NCBI GenBank assembly: GCA_905250115.1 | Contig: CAJNOI010000282.1 | Coordinates: 1-64,000, forward strand | Length of the DNA stretch: 64,000 bases | Source: Adineta steineri | Lineage: Eukaryota; Rotifera; Eurotatoria; Adinetida; Adinetidae | Direction of reading: 5' to 3' | Part shown: positions 40,963-62,723 of the stretch, in pieces | Layout: every line of letters begins with the position of its first letter | How positions within the stretch are numbered: the stretch's first letter is position 1 | Made by a program: the position numbers and the translations under genes | The notes under the pieces: model-generated | Databases searched by the model: none | What the model was told of the DNA's origin: nothing | What the model saw: only the letters and a program-made list of their open reading frames with translations

Positions 40963-43900
40963 ATCGAAACAATTCTTATTTCCGACTTTTTCTTTTCCAT
41001 GTATTTGCGAATTCAAATGATTATTTTTCTTCTTCTTTGTAGATATATAAATTAAAATTTACACAAAGAATAATAATAATTCTATGAAATATATAAACTT
41101 GAATAAAAAATCTTTTTAATAAAGCTAATAGTTCAGATTCTATTTATTCCAGTAACCAATGTCATAGAAATTATTTTATATGTATTGTTTATTATGAAAA
41201 GAAATACTTTCAACATTTCATTGTTCAAGTATACTTAGAATTCTATGAAATAATGAATACACAAAGTATTAACTATACTACTACTACTATTATCATTCAT
41301 TGTTGAGTATTATTTGATCGATTGAAGTTGATGTAAACTTTATTCACTTTTGTTTCGATATCAAGTATATGTCAAAATTGAGTGTATATATATATATATA
41401 TATATTAATAAATGACTAAAAAACACTTTTTCAAAAAGAGTTTGTAACTCATTTTTTTTATTTCTCAGGTTGTCACATATCATTTTGATTCTTACATTTT
41501 ACTACATATATATATGTTATTGTTCATCAGGAAAAAGTTAGTTTAGTTAAAATAACATTCTTGATACGACACTTGGGAATCAAATATTCGTTTATATTGA
41601 TGCATACTCCGAGAAAATTAAGAATCTATGTGTTCTCTTCCGTTTACTTATTTTATGTTATTCTTCATAGATTTTTTCTTCTTCTCTTTTGTTGTCTCCT
41701 GTCTCTCTCATGAGAAAAAGGAAATATTCGTTTCGATTAATCCAAATCAGATTTGTCACATCAAAGACATTTAACTCTGTGTTGACCAGTATTCGCGCGT
41801 GCACATGTCGATGCTCATTTGCGTATTTCAACAATTAGTGATAACTAAGACAGATAGTCAAACAAAAGAAGACAAAGTCCATCGTTGCCGCACACGCAAA
41901 CCAGACTTTCTCATCACATTATGTTGATCAACACCTTTTCTTTTCTTTTCTTTTGCAAGAGAAAAGAATGCCGACACAAACACAAACTATCGATAATAGC
42001 CAGGCAAATATCTGTATATGTGGATGACTGGTTAAAGTCAAGTGAATTTGTATTTCCATATAACGTGCGAAAAAGAAATTTTAAATGAATAAAAAAAAAA
42101 TATGCATAATCAATTGAGTGGACCGCATATACCGCTATATACTTTAGTGTGATGTGGGAGAATGCGGTATGTGCATAATCGAATAGCAATAATCATAGGT
42201 TCACTTGTTTTGTAAGCATTTATGATCTGTCGTCTGTGTCCACTATCAATCATCATGCCTTTTTTTTGTTGTTGATCTCGATTATAATGAATAGATGTGA
42301 AGGCTAAGTGGCTGAGTTCACCTTCTCGCTTGCTTGATTGTCTTTTTTTTCTTTCTTATGATGAGATCATCAAAACGCGACGACGCATACTAAGCGATAA
42401 ATTTTCTTGATTATATATATATGAATACAATAGTTATACATAAATGTGAAAATAGAAGACTTGCTCGCCTTTTCTTAAAGATTACATGTATATATATAGA
42501 TGAATGTGTTTGAATATGATATGGTTTATCGATGCACAACAAACAGTGAATAAAGAGAAAAAAAATTTGAAGAGGATCAAAGTACGTGTAAATAGATCAG
42601 TGAAAGCAAGTACTTTCCACGAGAAGAGTAAGTGTTAAATTCCATTAATTCAAAGTATGTGTGAAAAACGATCAACACACTAAATAAACGATTGACTGAT
42701 GGACTAAAGTGAGAAATAAAGACGACGTTGGTGTCTCCTCTTTTTCTTAATTAGTTAAAGTCAATGGGTAAAAATGATACTTGATTGTAGTCAAGGACTC
42801 TTGAAAAAAAGAAAAAGATGTTTATTCTTGTATAACAACTAATTTCAATGTTGTCATGTATTCATCAGAATTTTTTATTGATCCGGAACGCATAGTTCGT
42901 ACAACTAGAATTCTATGTGCGTGTGTGTATATATATATATGGAACAGATGAAGAAAATGAATGCAGAACATCTTTTTAAAAAAAACATGCCGCGCTTGCC
43001 ATTGCTTCTTTCTTCTTTTTGTTTAGCATACATATATATGTATATATTGAACAAACGAACTATACTAAGTAAAAGATTGATGGGTTGTGGAAATTCTCTA
43101 GAGAACACAAAACGGCGTCGCACGATGACAAAAGTTTTTTTTTATATTGCTATTATGATTGCTCTTTATAAAAAAAAACCGAGCATAAGAAAATGAGATT
43201 GCTAGACTTTTTGAACTAGTGAACAAAAAAAATTATGCTCAATATATATATATGTCAATTTAACAAATGTTAGTAAGAATATTTCATCAAAATGAAATAG
43301 TAATGATTGATCAAACTTTGAATGTATGACAGAAATAATTTCTTATTACGTATAGATGTCAAAAAAAAAGAGAATTAGTTTCAAACATCATACACCCTCA
43401 CGCACTTCATTCATCTTTTGTTTGATTTGATTGATAGTCATATATATATATATAGTATTATGAAAGTTTCTAGTTAGCTTTGTATATTGAATCAATTCTT
43501 CAAGTACAATTCGAAAATGATATAAACAATATTATACCATAGAATATAGATTATTTTCTAATTTCTTATCGAGAAGTAGAAATGATTATTATTATTATTT
43601 TTTGTTGATTCTATTTGATAACAATAACGATATGTTCGTCATAAAATCATGATTAACGATTATTCTATGATACTATTAAAAAGCTCTTATGATTTTACAG
43701 ACAGATTGTCGTGAAATTAAATCGTAAAATATAGAGAAAAACTATCGATTGAAAACGATAAGCTATAATTGAAATGAATTCGTTTCTGATCATTAATATT
43801 AAATAATCTATATTTAATTTTTTAAGTCAACATATTGATATTATATGGTAACATAGTTTTTGAAAAATCTCTTCGTTATAAGATGAGAATTATATTTTAA

Positions 43901-45109
43901 GTCTTTTCTTTTCGTCTAATGCCGTCTTCTTCTTCTTTTTTTTTCTTTTTTTGATGTGTCGCACGTCACATCGTCATCTACCAATCAATCTTCGTCTGAA
44001 TTTTGATTGGATATGACACACTTTGCTTCTGCCGTTGGCAACGTCAATGTCGTTTTCTTCTCCACCCTTTTCCATCCAAGTGCCAGTGTATTTCATCATA
44101 AGTCTAACAAAAATATAACCACTCGACTACAAATGTGAGTCGATGCGTTAATAATAATCTTTTGTTCATTCAGTAACTCGTTTTTTTTACATAAGAGATC
44201 TTTTTTTTGTAGTGGAAAGAAAAACAGAAAAAAGAGGAAAAAAAATTCCATTGCGACATCAGAATAAATTGAGCTTACTTCCTCTTCTTTCTCTTTCTCT
44301 CTTCCATTTCTGCATGCGACACACTGGCTGCAGTACTTTTTATCTCACCCAATCTCAAACCTGCAAACGTTTTCTTTCTCTATGCCTCGTTGTCGACAAT
44401 ACCCGCCAACACTCGCCTTTTTGCTTGTTCTCGCACACACACACGCATATAATCGACATCAATATACAAGCTAAAGAAGAAAATCCTTTTTTCTTCGTCC
44501 AAAGAGAAAAGGAGAAGAAGAAAAAAATAAGGAGAAGCGAGAAAGAGCAACTCGATTGCTGAATGGTCGAGAGTAACCGTTCACATTAAGAGTAATTACA
44601 AGTGTTCGCTTGTTTCGTCGTCAGTTTTCTCTCTTTCTGTAAAGAACAGCCTCTGTTTTTCTCTTCTCTGTGTCTCTCTTCTTCTCTCTCTTTCTCTCTT
44701 TTTTTCTCTCTTGTGCATAGAAAAGAGAGAAAGTGCGAAAAGGTGAGACGTTTGTGCTTGCGGATAAAGATTGACATCCAGAAATCTATCAAATCACACA
44801 CATCGATCACGTCACATAGTCCTATTAAATTCGACAGATATAAAGCGTATCCATTACACGCTACGACTCGACAACTGAGACGTAAATAGACACGAGACAA
44901 AACAGACAGTTATAGATAGATAGAGAAGCAAAGAAAGAGAGAGGGAGAAAAAAAGAAAAAAAAAAAGAAAAATACGAAGAAAACAACTGCGTTGTCTTGT
45001 TTAATGAATGATGATCTTCATCTATCCATCCATCTATCTCTAGCCGTCTTCGTCTAACCGACAAGTAAATTAGTCATGTCGTCTTGAACACGTCGACTTC
45101 GATAGATCA
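40963..45109. other. 4.1-kb gene-free region upstream of Meis
   Basis: No exon with family resemblance was found. The first ~150 bp after TRAPPC5 carry AATAAA-type polyadenylation signals. The rest is AT-rich with pyrimidine and purine tracts (CT-rich around 44640-44720, GA-rich around 44925-44970) and several (TA)n runs. A small imperfect inverted pair (GCATATACCGC / GCGGTATGTGC) lies at 42124-42176. In such a compact genome a long blank beside a developmental homeobox gene probably contains its 5' UTR exons and enhancers (inference). Confidence 0.5.
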
Positions 45110-53677
<8,568 letters not shown>

Positions 53678-55061
53678 AAAACCAAAAATATTATAAACTC
53701 TATAATATGTATAAATATATTTCAATAGATCTTACATAGAAATTCGAATGTTTATCTTTTTCGCTCTATCTCTATCTCTCTCTCGTCTTATCTTTCTCCA
53801 TGACCGGTGTTCATATTTCTCTTCTTGTTTTTCTTTTTGAGTTTTGATGTCGTTTTTTTGTGCGCATTTGTTGCTTCTTTGTATATTCTATCTGTCATTG
53901 TATTCTATATATTCAACAGCTCAAAAGAGAAAAAAACACACAAATTAACCAACTAATATTGTCAAACTATTTCGACAACAAAAGTCACCGATCACCGGTT
54001 CCTTATGTTGTATGTTAAGCATAAAAAATAATTGAGCATGTCGTTTGTTTTTTTTTCTTCTTGTGTATGTGTCTTATGTATTGCATATAGTTGTGTTTAT
54101 TTCATTTATTCTGTTCTCGCCACATAGTGATCATTCAACGTTCTGGTTTTTCTTTTTTTTTCTCGACATGATGGATATGTTCGAATTGTCAAAGTTTTCT
54201 TTTGTTGTCTTGTGGTTTCTTTTTCAATGTCCATGACACCTGAATTTAATGTTTTTCTTCTTCTTCGTTTTTTTGTTTCCTTAAATGACAAGAGTGAAAA
54301 GAAAGTTAGGGATAATAGCAGGAAAATTTCAATTGAGAGATGATCTATGTTTTGTTTTGTTTTGTTTTTCTGAAAAGAAAATTTTACTGAAAAATATAAT
54401 ATACAAGATTAAAGAGATGAAAATTTCTTATGCATATTTAACATGATGATAAATGATTTATTTCGGGTAAATCTATTATGAAAATTTATTGATAATATTT
54501 GATTTAGTCGAACAAACAGCTGACATCTATCTTCTTGTTTGATATTAAAATAAACAAAAAGAGAAAATGAATAAAAGTACATCTAGTCGATATGTATTAA
54601 TGCCCTATAATAACCTCAGACGTACCAAAACAATCGGCAGAAAAGAAAATGACAAAAATCGTGGTCTTATTCTGTACCTAAAAATATTATATTAATTTTT
54701 GACTATTTAACTTAAAATCATTTCTTCATTTTGTCGAAGTACAAAGAAACACTTGAAATAAACGATAATCATATGTTAATTGAAAAGATCTATATTCTTA
54801 TTCAAATAAAAAATGAGAGATAGTTCTTTATCGATATTTATGCCGGTTTAATCGTTTGTTTTTCTGATCATCATCGAACAAGTTGATTTAAATATAAATA
54901 CAGATGACACGTGTTATGATGATAGTCATTCTATTCTGTTTGACGTTGCACCTATACATAGAAAATAGTATAGAAAGATAGAAAAAAAAGAGAAAAGCAT
55001 AAAATTACCGTATAAACTTAGTATCAATTCACAAGATATATATGTATGATGTCATCATCAG
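53678..55061. other. Intergenic between Meis and the NADPH oxidase
   Basis: The T-rich first part (to about 54300) is probably the long 3' UTR of Meis. The rest is AT-rich. The missing first exon or exons of the NADPH oxidase should lie here but could not be identified. No repeat of note. Confidence 0.5.
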
Positions 55062-58000
55062 GAACTATTGTTTCACCAAAAAAAAGAAGATCTTATAAAA
55101 CGATGGCAACGTCAATTGATCGGTCGTCCACATATAGATTTCCAAGAATTTATGCATCTTCTTCGACAACAAGTATGAATAAACTCTCATATAACGTTTT
55201 CTCTTGTTCCGTTTTCTTTCTTTTTTTTTAATATTTACGAAACATGATCTTTCATTTGATTTTTCTTTTTCTATTCTCAGCTATTGTTGGAGACGATTTT
55301 TTGCTTGTTCGATCGTGATTCAAGCGGTTTACTCTCTGAATCTGAATGGATTGGATCTGTATATAAAGTGGCCGAGTATGTGTACATGATATTCTCATTT
55401 ATTTTGTCTTAACAAACATTTGATCATTATATATTTAAACAGGATATCCAATCGCACAAAAGATGTTCGAACACTCGAACCATTCATACGTGCTTTTCGA
55501 CATTTTTCACATGGATCTGATTCACTTTCTATAGATGTTTTTTATATATTATTCGAAGATCTATCGGTATGTAATACAAAAAAAAACAAAATAAATAAAC
55601 ATTCAATTTTCTTTCTATTAGTTTCGACGAAATTTTGCTTTATTGTTTATTGGTGAATCGAATTTATTAAATATTATGGAATTTACTGATTTACTTCGAT
55701 CTGTTTCAAAGTCTATATATAATTTTTCATAAGAAAATATATATATTTCTTAATTTTTAGTCTTAAATCAGATACGAAATGGCTTTCATGGCTTGCTTAT
55801 CAATTTCATTTAGCAGTTGGTAAACGTCGTGGAATGACAAATCATGGTACTCAATCGGATGATAGTATGGATTTGGAAAAGTTTAAAAATAGTTTTTATT
55901 TCAAAGTAGTATGTATATGATTTTTGTATTAAAATAAGAATTAAAATATATATTTCTAAGCCTGAATTAGCCGATTGTTTATTTAATTATCTTGATACAG
56001 ATAAAACTGGTCGATTAACATTAGATAAATTTATTCGAAATTTGGAATTTATTGTTGAAGCAAATGATAATGAAAAAGTTGAATTTCTTTTTAAAATCTT
56101 TGATCGTGATGGTTTGTTTTTCTTAAATAAAATTTAAAAATTTAAATCTAAAAAATTTGTTTTTTGTAGGTGATGGAACAATAGATTTTGATGAAATGAA
56201 ATTATTACTTCGTTGTTTTTTGGAAGAATCTCCTTCGCTTGATATGGAAGAAACATTAGCTGAATTAACTGCTACTTTATTTCAAGAAACTGATATTGAT
56301 CAATCAGGTGATATTAATTTCGATGAATTATCAAATGCATTGAAACGAAATGAACATTTATTTAAAGTACTTTCACTTAGGTAAAATTTAGATTTTAATA
56401 AATGAATAAATATATATGAAAATCTTATGTCTTGTAGTACAAGCAGTTGGATTCGACCTAAACCTGTATCAATTAGTAAATATCATAAACGTTCATCAAC
56501 AGTTCGTGCTTGGATACGAAATAATATTGGTTTAATTTTCTTTTGGTCATTATATTCATTTATATGTACTTGTATTTGTGTTGATGTGATTCATCTTTAT
56601 GTTGGTCAACAACGTGTTCATTTTCTTATTGTAATAGCTCGACTGAATGGTAATCAAAATTTTTATTTCGAAAACAAAAAAAAACAAAAAATTTTTATTT
56701 TTAGGTGGTATGCTTAATTTTAATTGTGCTTTAATGCTGATATTAATGCTTCGTAAACATATAACATGGTTAAGATCAAAAGGTGGTGGTATTCTTCTTC
56801 CCCTTGATCATCATATTGATATACATAAAACCATTGGAATTATTATTATGATTGAAACAGCATTACATACAGCTGCACATTTAGCTTATTTAGGTTATGT
56901 ATTTTATATTTGTTCATTATCTGAAGATATTGGCTCTTCATGTAATAATAATAGTACGAATATCCATCAATCTAATTTATATAATCAATCATTAAATAAT
57001 GAAATGATAGTAACGAAACGTTATCGATTTGATTCTTTAGTAAATAAATGTGTTCCATTTGGATATCTTGGATGTGGTGGAAATTGGAATCATTTTCATA
57101 CAGAAAATTTATGTGTACTTCGTTGTAGTAAGAATCTATAGGTTTCCTATTGTTTTTTTTTCTTCAAAATTATTTATCTATAGAACCATATCGTGATACA
57201 TATCATCGTTATGTTGATGCAATATTTACAGCTAAATTAGGACTTGGTTATATAACAGGAGTACTTGAATTCCTTTTAGGTGCACTTATTTATATAATGT
57301 GTTTACCATTTGTACGGAAAAGTGGCCATTTCCAAGTAAAACTAAACTTATTTTATTTAAAAATACATAATTGTTTTTTTTAGTTATTTTATTGGTGTCA
57401 TATGTTAACATTACCATGGTTAATTATTATGCTTGTACATGGACCAAGATTTTGGAAATGGTTATTAGTTCCTGGAATTTTATATATTATTGAAAAGATC
57501 TTACGTTATCGTAAATCTCGTTCAAATAAACATGGTGAAACATTTATAATGGAAGCTATTCTATTACCATCTCAAGTATTAATAAATATCTCGAAAAAAA
57601 AACAGAAACTTAATTCTTGATTTTTTCTAGGTTATTCATTTAGTTATCAATAAACCAAGAAAATTTACTTATAAACCTGGAGATTATATCTATATAAATA
57701 TTCCAGCTGTAGCTAGTTTTGAATGGCATCCATTTAGTATCAGTAGTGCTCCAGAACACAAAGGTATGAAAACTTATCACTTCAATAATAAGTATTAAAA
57801 AGCGTTTCTCAAGTTATATTTTAATAAAAAATCTTTCTCTTCAAATCTTAGACAAGACTTTCCCCGAAAAAAAAATTCTTTTTCTTATTTAATAAAATGA
57901 CGCGAAATTTATGACTTTGAAAAACTGAATATGATAAATGTCCGCTTTGACACATGTAATAATAGATTAGAACTATTAGTTCATTAAAAAAAAACTGCAT

Positions 58001-60696
58001 ATTAGTAATTAGCATGGTTTAGACATTCTCATTTTTATAATATAGAAGAATGAGTAGGCTTTTTCTATATTTATAGAATTTGTAATATTAGAATAATTTG
58101 TATGTACTTTTAAAGAATCATATTTAAATAGGCTCAAAGTTCACTATAAACTATAGTTAATTATGTAATTAGATATTATATTTTCTCGAGGATATTAAAT
58201 CATTAAATACTTGAAAGTATTCATTGAAGTGATTTGTTTACGACTAAATAATTATTTTGAAAAAGAAAAATGTGCAAATCTTTTAATTATTCAGATAGTA
58301 TTTGGCTTCATGTACGTGCAAGTGGTCATTGGACACGCCGTGTTTATGATTTATTTCGAATGAAATTAAAACAAGAACACGGAGGTGTATTAAATGATTT
58401 TAATGATCTACGTCTTCGTTCATCAATGCGATCACGCATGTCAAAAAGTTATATTGATGAATTACGAGGTGTTAATCAACAAGAAGATCATTTACAATTT
58501 GATCTTAATAATAATAATGATGATTGTATACAATCAAAAGCAGTTTCAGTATCATTTCCATTAGTGAATAAAAATCAAAGGAGATCTATTTGTTCATCAT
58601 GTCATTCAACATTAAGTTTACATGATATACAATTAAATTCAAAAGGTAGAATAAATCAGATGCATACAGAAGAAAATCATACGAATGCAACAATTTTAAT
58701 AAATCCAAGTACACTTGATAATTTAACTGTTGAAGAAATTGAAAAATATGCGTATGAACAAGATGATGTATTAATGGATGAACAACAAATAAAGCCAATG
58801 ACAAGACTTAAACCAGCTATTAAAAATAATAATAATAATAATCCTAATCGTTTAACTGTTCCAAGTATTGGGGATTATTGTATAAGAATATCAAATATAT
58901 CAACAGATAATTATGAACAAAAACATATAGAATTTAGTGAAACACGTTTTTCTGATGCACTTGGATATTTACGTATGTATAAAAATCATAATCGAATACA
59001 ATTTAATACACTTCAATTCAATGATCGAGAAGATTTACAAGTAAATTAAATAATTATAAAATGAAATAAAACAAAAAAAAATTTTTTTCTTTCTAGGTTT
59101 TAATTGATGGACCATATGGTGCACCATCTCAACATATATTTGAAGCTGAACATGCAGTTTTAATAGCGGCTGGTATAGGTATCACACCATTTGCATCAAT
59201 TTTACAAAGTATTATGTGTCGATATCGAAATCGTCGACATAAATGTCCACATTGTGAATTTATTTGGAATAATCCTGAAAGTGAAGAACTTCGTATTAAA
59301 AAAGTAAAATAGATTTTTTTTGTTTTGTTTTTCTTCTTATTATTATTTAATGAACATTTTCTTAAGGTTGATTTTATATGGGTAACACGCGAACAACGTT
59401 CACTTGAATGGTTTATTAGTTTATTAGCACAAATGGAAATCGAACAACAACGTTTAAGACAAAATTCTGATAAAGGTCCTTTACTTGAAGTTCATTTATA
59501 TGTTACAAGTGCTCAATCACCTATAGATTTAAAAGCATTAAATGTTTATTTATCACTTGATTTAATTGGAAGAGAAAATTCATCTAATTGTGATGCAATT
59601 GATGGACTTAGACAAAGAATTAAACATGGTCGACCAAAATGGGAACAAGTAAGAAAAACAAAATAACGTTTATTTTTTATTCTACTTATTTGATCTATAA
59701 AACTCTTTTCATATTTTATTCTAAGTTAAAAATACTTTGACTTTGATCAATAGTAAACATAGTTTCGGTAAAATATATATTCTACAAATAATTTATATGT
59801 TCATGATAAGAAGGAAAAGTACTTTACGAATGGTTAAAACGACCTTTCTAATAATAATTATAAAATGATATGTAGTTCTGAATTACAAATTTTTTCATTA
59901 ACTAATGTAATCTTATGATATCTATCGTTTTACGACATTGATATATATATGATCATCTATCCTATCATAGACGTAAATATTAATAAAGAATATATTCATG
60001 TGAATGTCACGTGACCTTTTAAAATCTGTTTATTAAAAAAAAATTCAGTATATCCTTCAAATATATTTCTTTGTTATTGACACTTGTTTAGATTTCTGTT
60101 CTACATATATGACGGAAGAAATTTTTTCTTCGGTACAAAATGTTTTGATTGAAACTTGCTTCGTATATTGAATATCAGATTATCATAATTATAACAAAGA
60201 TTAGCGTTTTTCTCTCTCATTAAAACAAATACAATAGATAATATATCTCTAAATAAGAATAGTTCCCGTATTAAAAATTCGAGCATTTGTCTGATCATCA
60301 TGTTTCTTGTCCTTATAGTGTGATTTTAATAAAAAACATCTTCTTTATTTTGTCTCTATAATTGACATATATTAATTCATACAAAAGTATCTCTTAGAAA
60401 GTTTTTTTCACTCCTAGTTTTGTACTTGTCAAACACATACTCTTCTTTTCCAACAATAATCTATAATATAGGCGTGTGATTGAAAAAGTTAGGACTATTA
60501 ATAATTTGACAGTTGTGATAGAGCAAATAAATATTCTAATATGTTTTTCATTTATCTATTTAAGGTATTTACTGATTTATTAAGTCAAAAGAAAGGTAAA
60601 ATATCTGTATTTTATTGTGGTCCACCAGCATTATCAGCTGAATTAACAACAAAATGTCGTAAATATGGATTTGCTTATAAAAAAGAATTATTTTAA
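55062..60696 (+). CDS. NOX5: NOX5-type calcium-regulated NADPH oxidase, 5' exon not found
   Basis: About sixteen exons give roughly 1,140 residues; human NOX5 is about 765. EF-hand-type loops near the N-terminus include DRDSSGLLSESE, DTDKTGRLTLDK, DRDGDGTIDFDE and DIDQSGDINFDE. The membrane core has both heme-binding His pairs at family spacing (DIHKTIG...TALHTAAH, and YWCHMLTLPWLIIMLVHGPR). The FAD site is HPFSISSAPE. The NADPH sites are AGIGITPFASIL, FIWVTREQRSLEWF and FYCGPPALS, and the chain ends in Phe (KKELF). Reaction: electrons from cytosolic NADPH reduce O2 to superoxide across the membrane, triggered by Ca2+. Odd points: upstream EF-hand-like sequence beyond the usual start (TKWLSWLAYQF), a Cys-containing extracellular loop, and a ~200-residue insert in the dehydrogenase domain. 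The first exon starts at an acceptor (TCATCAG) with no in-frame ATG, so the true start lies upstream. Confidence 0.9.
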
Positions 60697-61016
60697 CTTT
60701 TAGAAAAAAGATAAAGTCATCGTTTCTTGTTTGATTCATTTTTTTTTCTTTTTTTAATTGTATTCTATTCTATTCGAAATAAATTAAATTTATATCATCA
60801 TGTAAATGACAAGAAATTTGTTTCCAAGTACATTTTTAACTCGTTTAATTTTAAAAAGTAAATCGCATATGAATTCATACTTATTTGACCTATCAAATTA
60901 ATAAACAACAATAGATAATATTTTTATAAATAAATGTAGGCGTTTTTCATTTACTTTTGATCTAAACTTAAAAGAGCATAATTACTAATTATATTAAAAG
61001 TGCGTAAAATGTGGTT

Positions 61017-61230
61017 TGACGTAACTAGTTTTATTTAAAACTTTTATATTTGGCAACAAATGATTCAGAAGTTTATGTTTCTTATTATACATTTTTAATG
61101 GGAGTGAACTTATATTGAATCTGACAGTATATATAGATATATACACATAAATTTATGACGCATTGAATCAAAGTCCAGTACGTCATAATAAATTTGATAC
61201 TATATATATATACATATAGTTGTGACGTAT
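61017..61230. promoter_or_regulatory. Cluster of four CRE/ATF-like TGACG(T/C)A sites
   Basis: TGACGTAA at 61017-61024, TGACGCA at 61156-61162, TACGTCA (reverse orientation) at 61179-61185 and TGACGTAT at 61223-61230. Four bZIP-type half or full CRE sites within 214 bp is unusual for AT-rich DNA. They lie 0.8-1.0 kb upstream of the secreted-protein gene. Function is inferred. Confidence 0.4.
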
Positions 61231-61350
61231 TAAACAAATTAATTTAGTAGATCTAAGTACATGACATATAATTGAGATCATTATGTATAAAGACTAGGAG
61301 AAGAAAAAAAATGAGAGAAAAAATGAAAATATAGAGAAAAGGTGAGTATA

Positions 61351-61370
61351 AGAGAGAGAGAGAGAGAGAG
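61351..61370. repeat. (AG)n microsatellite
   Basis: Ten AG units followed by an A-rich stretch. Confidence 0.85.
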
Positions 61371-62057
61371 AAAAAAGAGAAAATATATATATATTGTTTA
61401 ACTGGTCGAACCAGATAGATATTTTTGCTAAACAGATTGCAAAGTTTTCATTGTTAAAAATATAATTCATTCATTTACATTCCCATACAACATACAGTTT
61501 TAACAATTCGACTAATTCACAGGTAATGATAAAATACTTATTTATTTCTTTGAACAAACTATACAGTTTAAATAATATATTTTCGCTAGTGCTCCTCTCT
61601 GACTATTAAGGCATATTAATATTTATTTTTTGTACGATATGATAAATTTCTTATAAACTCCAAATTTTTTTCTTTTTTGATATAAATAATCAGTATTTAA
61701 TTTATTTAGTCATAATAAGAATTCAGTGGTAGATATACTTCAAATAAAGGTGACAAAAAAAAATGATTACGCCTACTCTTTTCATTATATATTTTGATTA
61801 CATGTCAACTAAGAGACCAATTTTTACTTCTTAAACATATTAAGACTGATATAAATATAATTATTTTTTATTCTTGTACATTTCAAACTTAATAAATATA
61901 AATCCGAATACAAAGCATGTCTAGCATCTTATTTTATTTTTTTAAATTAATTCTAATTCACACAGATCTATCACGTACATACAAATATGCGTGCTTTTGA
62001 CATCTACGTTATTTTACTGTTATAAATAAATATTATAATCATATCTTTATTTTTAGA

Positions 62058-62519
62058 ATGTTGATTTGTTCATCGTATATTATTATTATATTAAATATAT
62101 TTGGTCTAGTTTTAACCACTCCTGTTAAACAAATATCATTAAATGAGAAAATTGGAGATAATTCATTAGAACAAGCATTTCGTAATGCTGAAAAAACACT
62201 TCATCGTTATTATTATTTAATGAAATCTGATACTGATCATCTTGTTCATGGTATGTTACATATTTTAATGAACAATCCAACTTCATTTCCATATATTCCA
62301 TATCGTGCAATGAATATAGCATTTAAAAATGTGGAAGAAAAATTAGGTTCTGAAGAAGTTGAAACTTTAACAAAACCTTTATTACTTGCTATTGAACAAA
62401 ATTATCAAGCAAAATCTAAACAACCGTCGACATTTAAATTAACCGATGAAACAAAAGAAAAAATTGAAGATGCATTAGACAAATTTTTAGATGAAGAAGA
62501 ATTTGATCGTCATTTGTGA
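62058..62519 (+). CDS. Small secreted acidic helical protein, unknown family
   Basis: 153 codons in a single exon. Residues 1-20 are a signal peptide (MLICSSYIIIILNIFGLVLT). The mature part is rich in Glu, Lys, Leu and Asn with predicted helices, for example SLEQAFRNAEKTLHRYYYLM and VETLTKPLLLAIEQNY, and a strongly acidic end (KIEDALDKFLDEEEFDRH). It has no cysteine after the signal peptide, so no disulfide fold, and no motif I recognise. The acceptor-like TTTTTAG right before the ATG suggests that the coding sequence is preceded by a spliced leader exon. The continuous frame with signal peptide and good codon pattern makes it a likely real gene. Its function is not known. Confidence 0.6.
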   Translation: MLICSSYIIIILNIFGLVLTTPVKQISLNEKIGDNSLEQAFRNAEKTLHRYYYLMKSDTDHLVHGMLHILMNNPTSFPYIPYRAMNIAFKNVEEKLGSEEVETLTKPLLLAIEQNYQAKSKQPSTFKLTDETKEKIEDALDKFLDEEEFDRHL

Positions 62520-62723
62520 ATAATAAAAAAACAACACAAAAAAAAGGGAAAAAAATTCAAAATAGAATTTGAAAAAAAAAAAAGAAAATCTTATTTTTAT
62601 TTGCGTTTATGTAATGTTTGTTTACAGGGAATAGAGTAAAAAAAGAAGCTGATGTTGAAGAATATATTTGAATTTTATTGTGTATATATAGTTCGTCTAA
62701 ATAGTTGTTCGAATAAAAACTGT

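Larger units (their letters stand above)
60697..62057. other. Intergenic upstream of the small secreted protein
   Basis: AT-rich. Holds the CRE-like cluster at 61017-61230 and an (AG)n run at 61351-61370. An acceptor-like TTTTTAG directly before the ATG at 62058 suggests a spliced 5' UTR exon somewhere here. No other coding sequence seen. Confidence 0.5.

Noticed and set aside
44212..45064. Frames rich in Lys/Arg/Glu or Ser/Leu/Phe upstream of Meis
   Set aside because: They follow GA- and CT-rich tracts on both strands and look like low-complexity noise.
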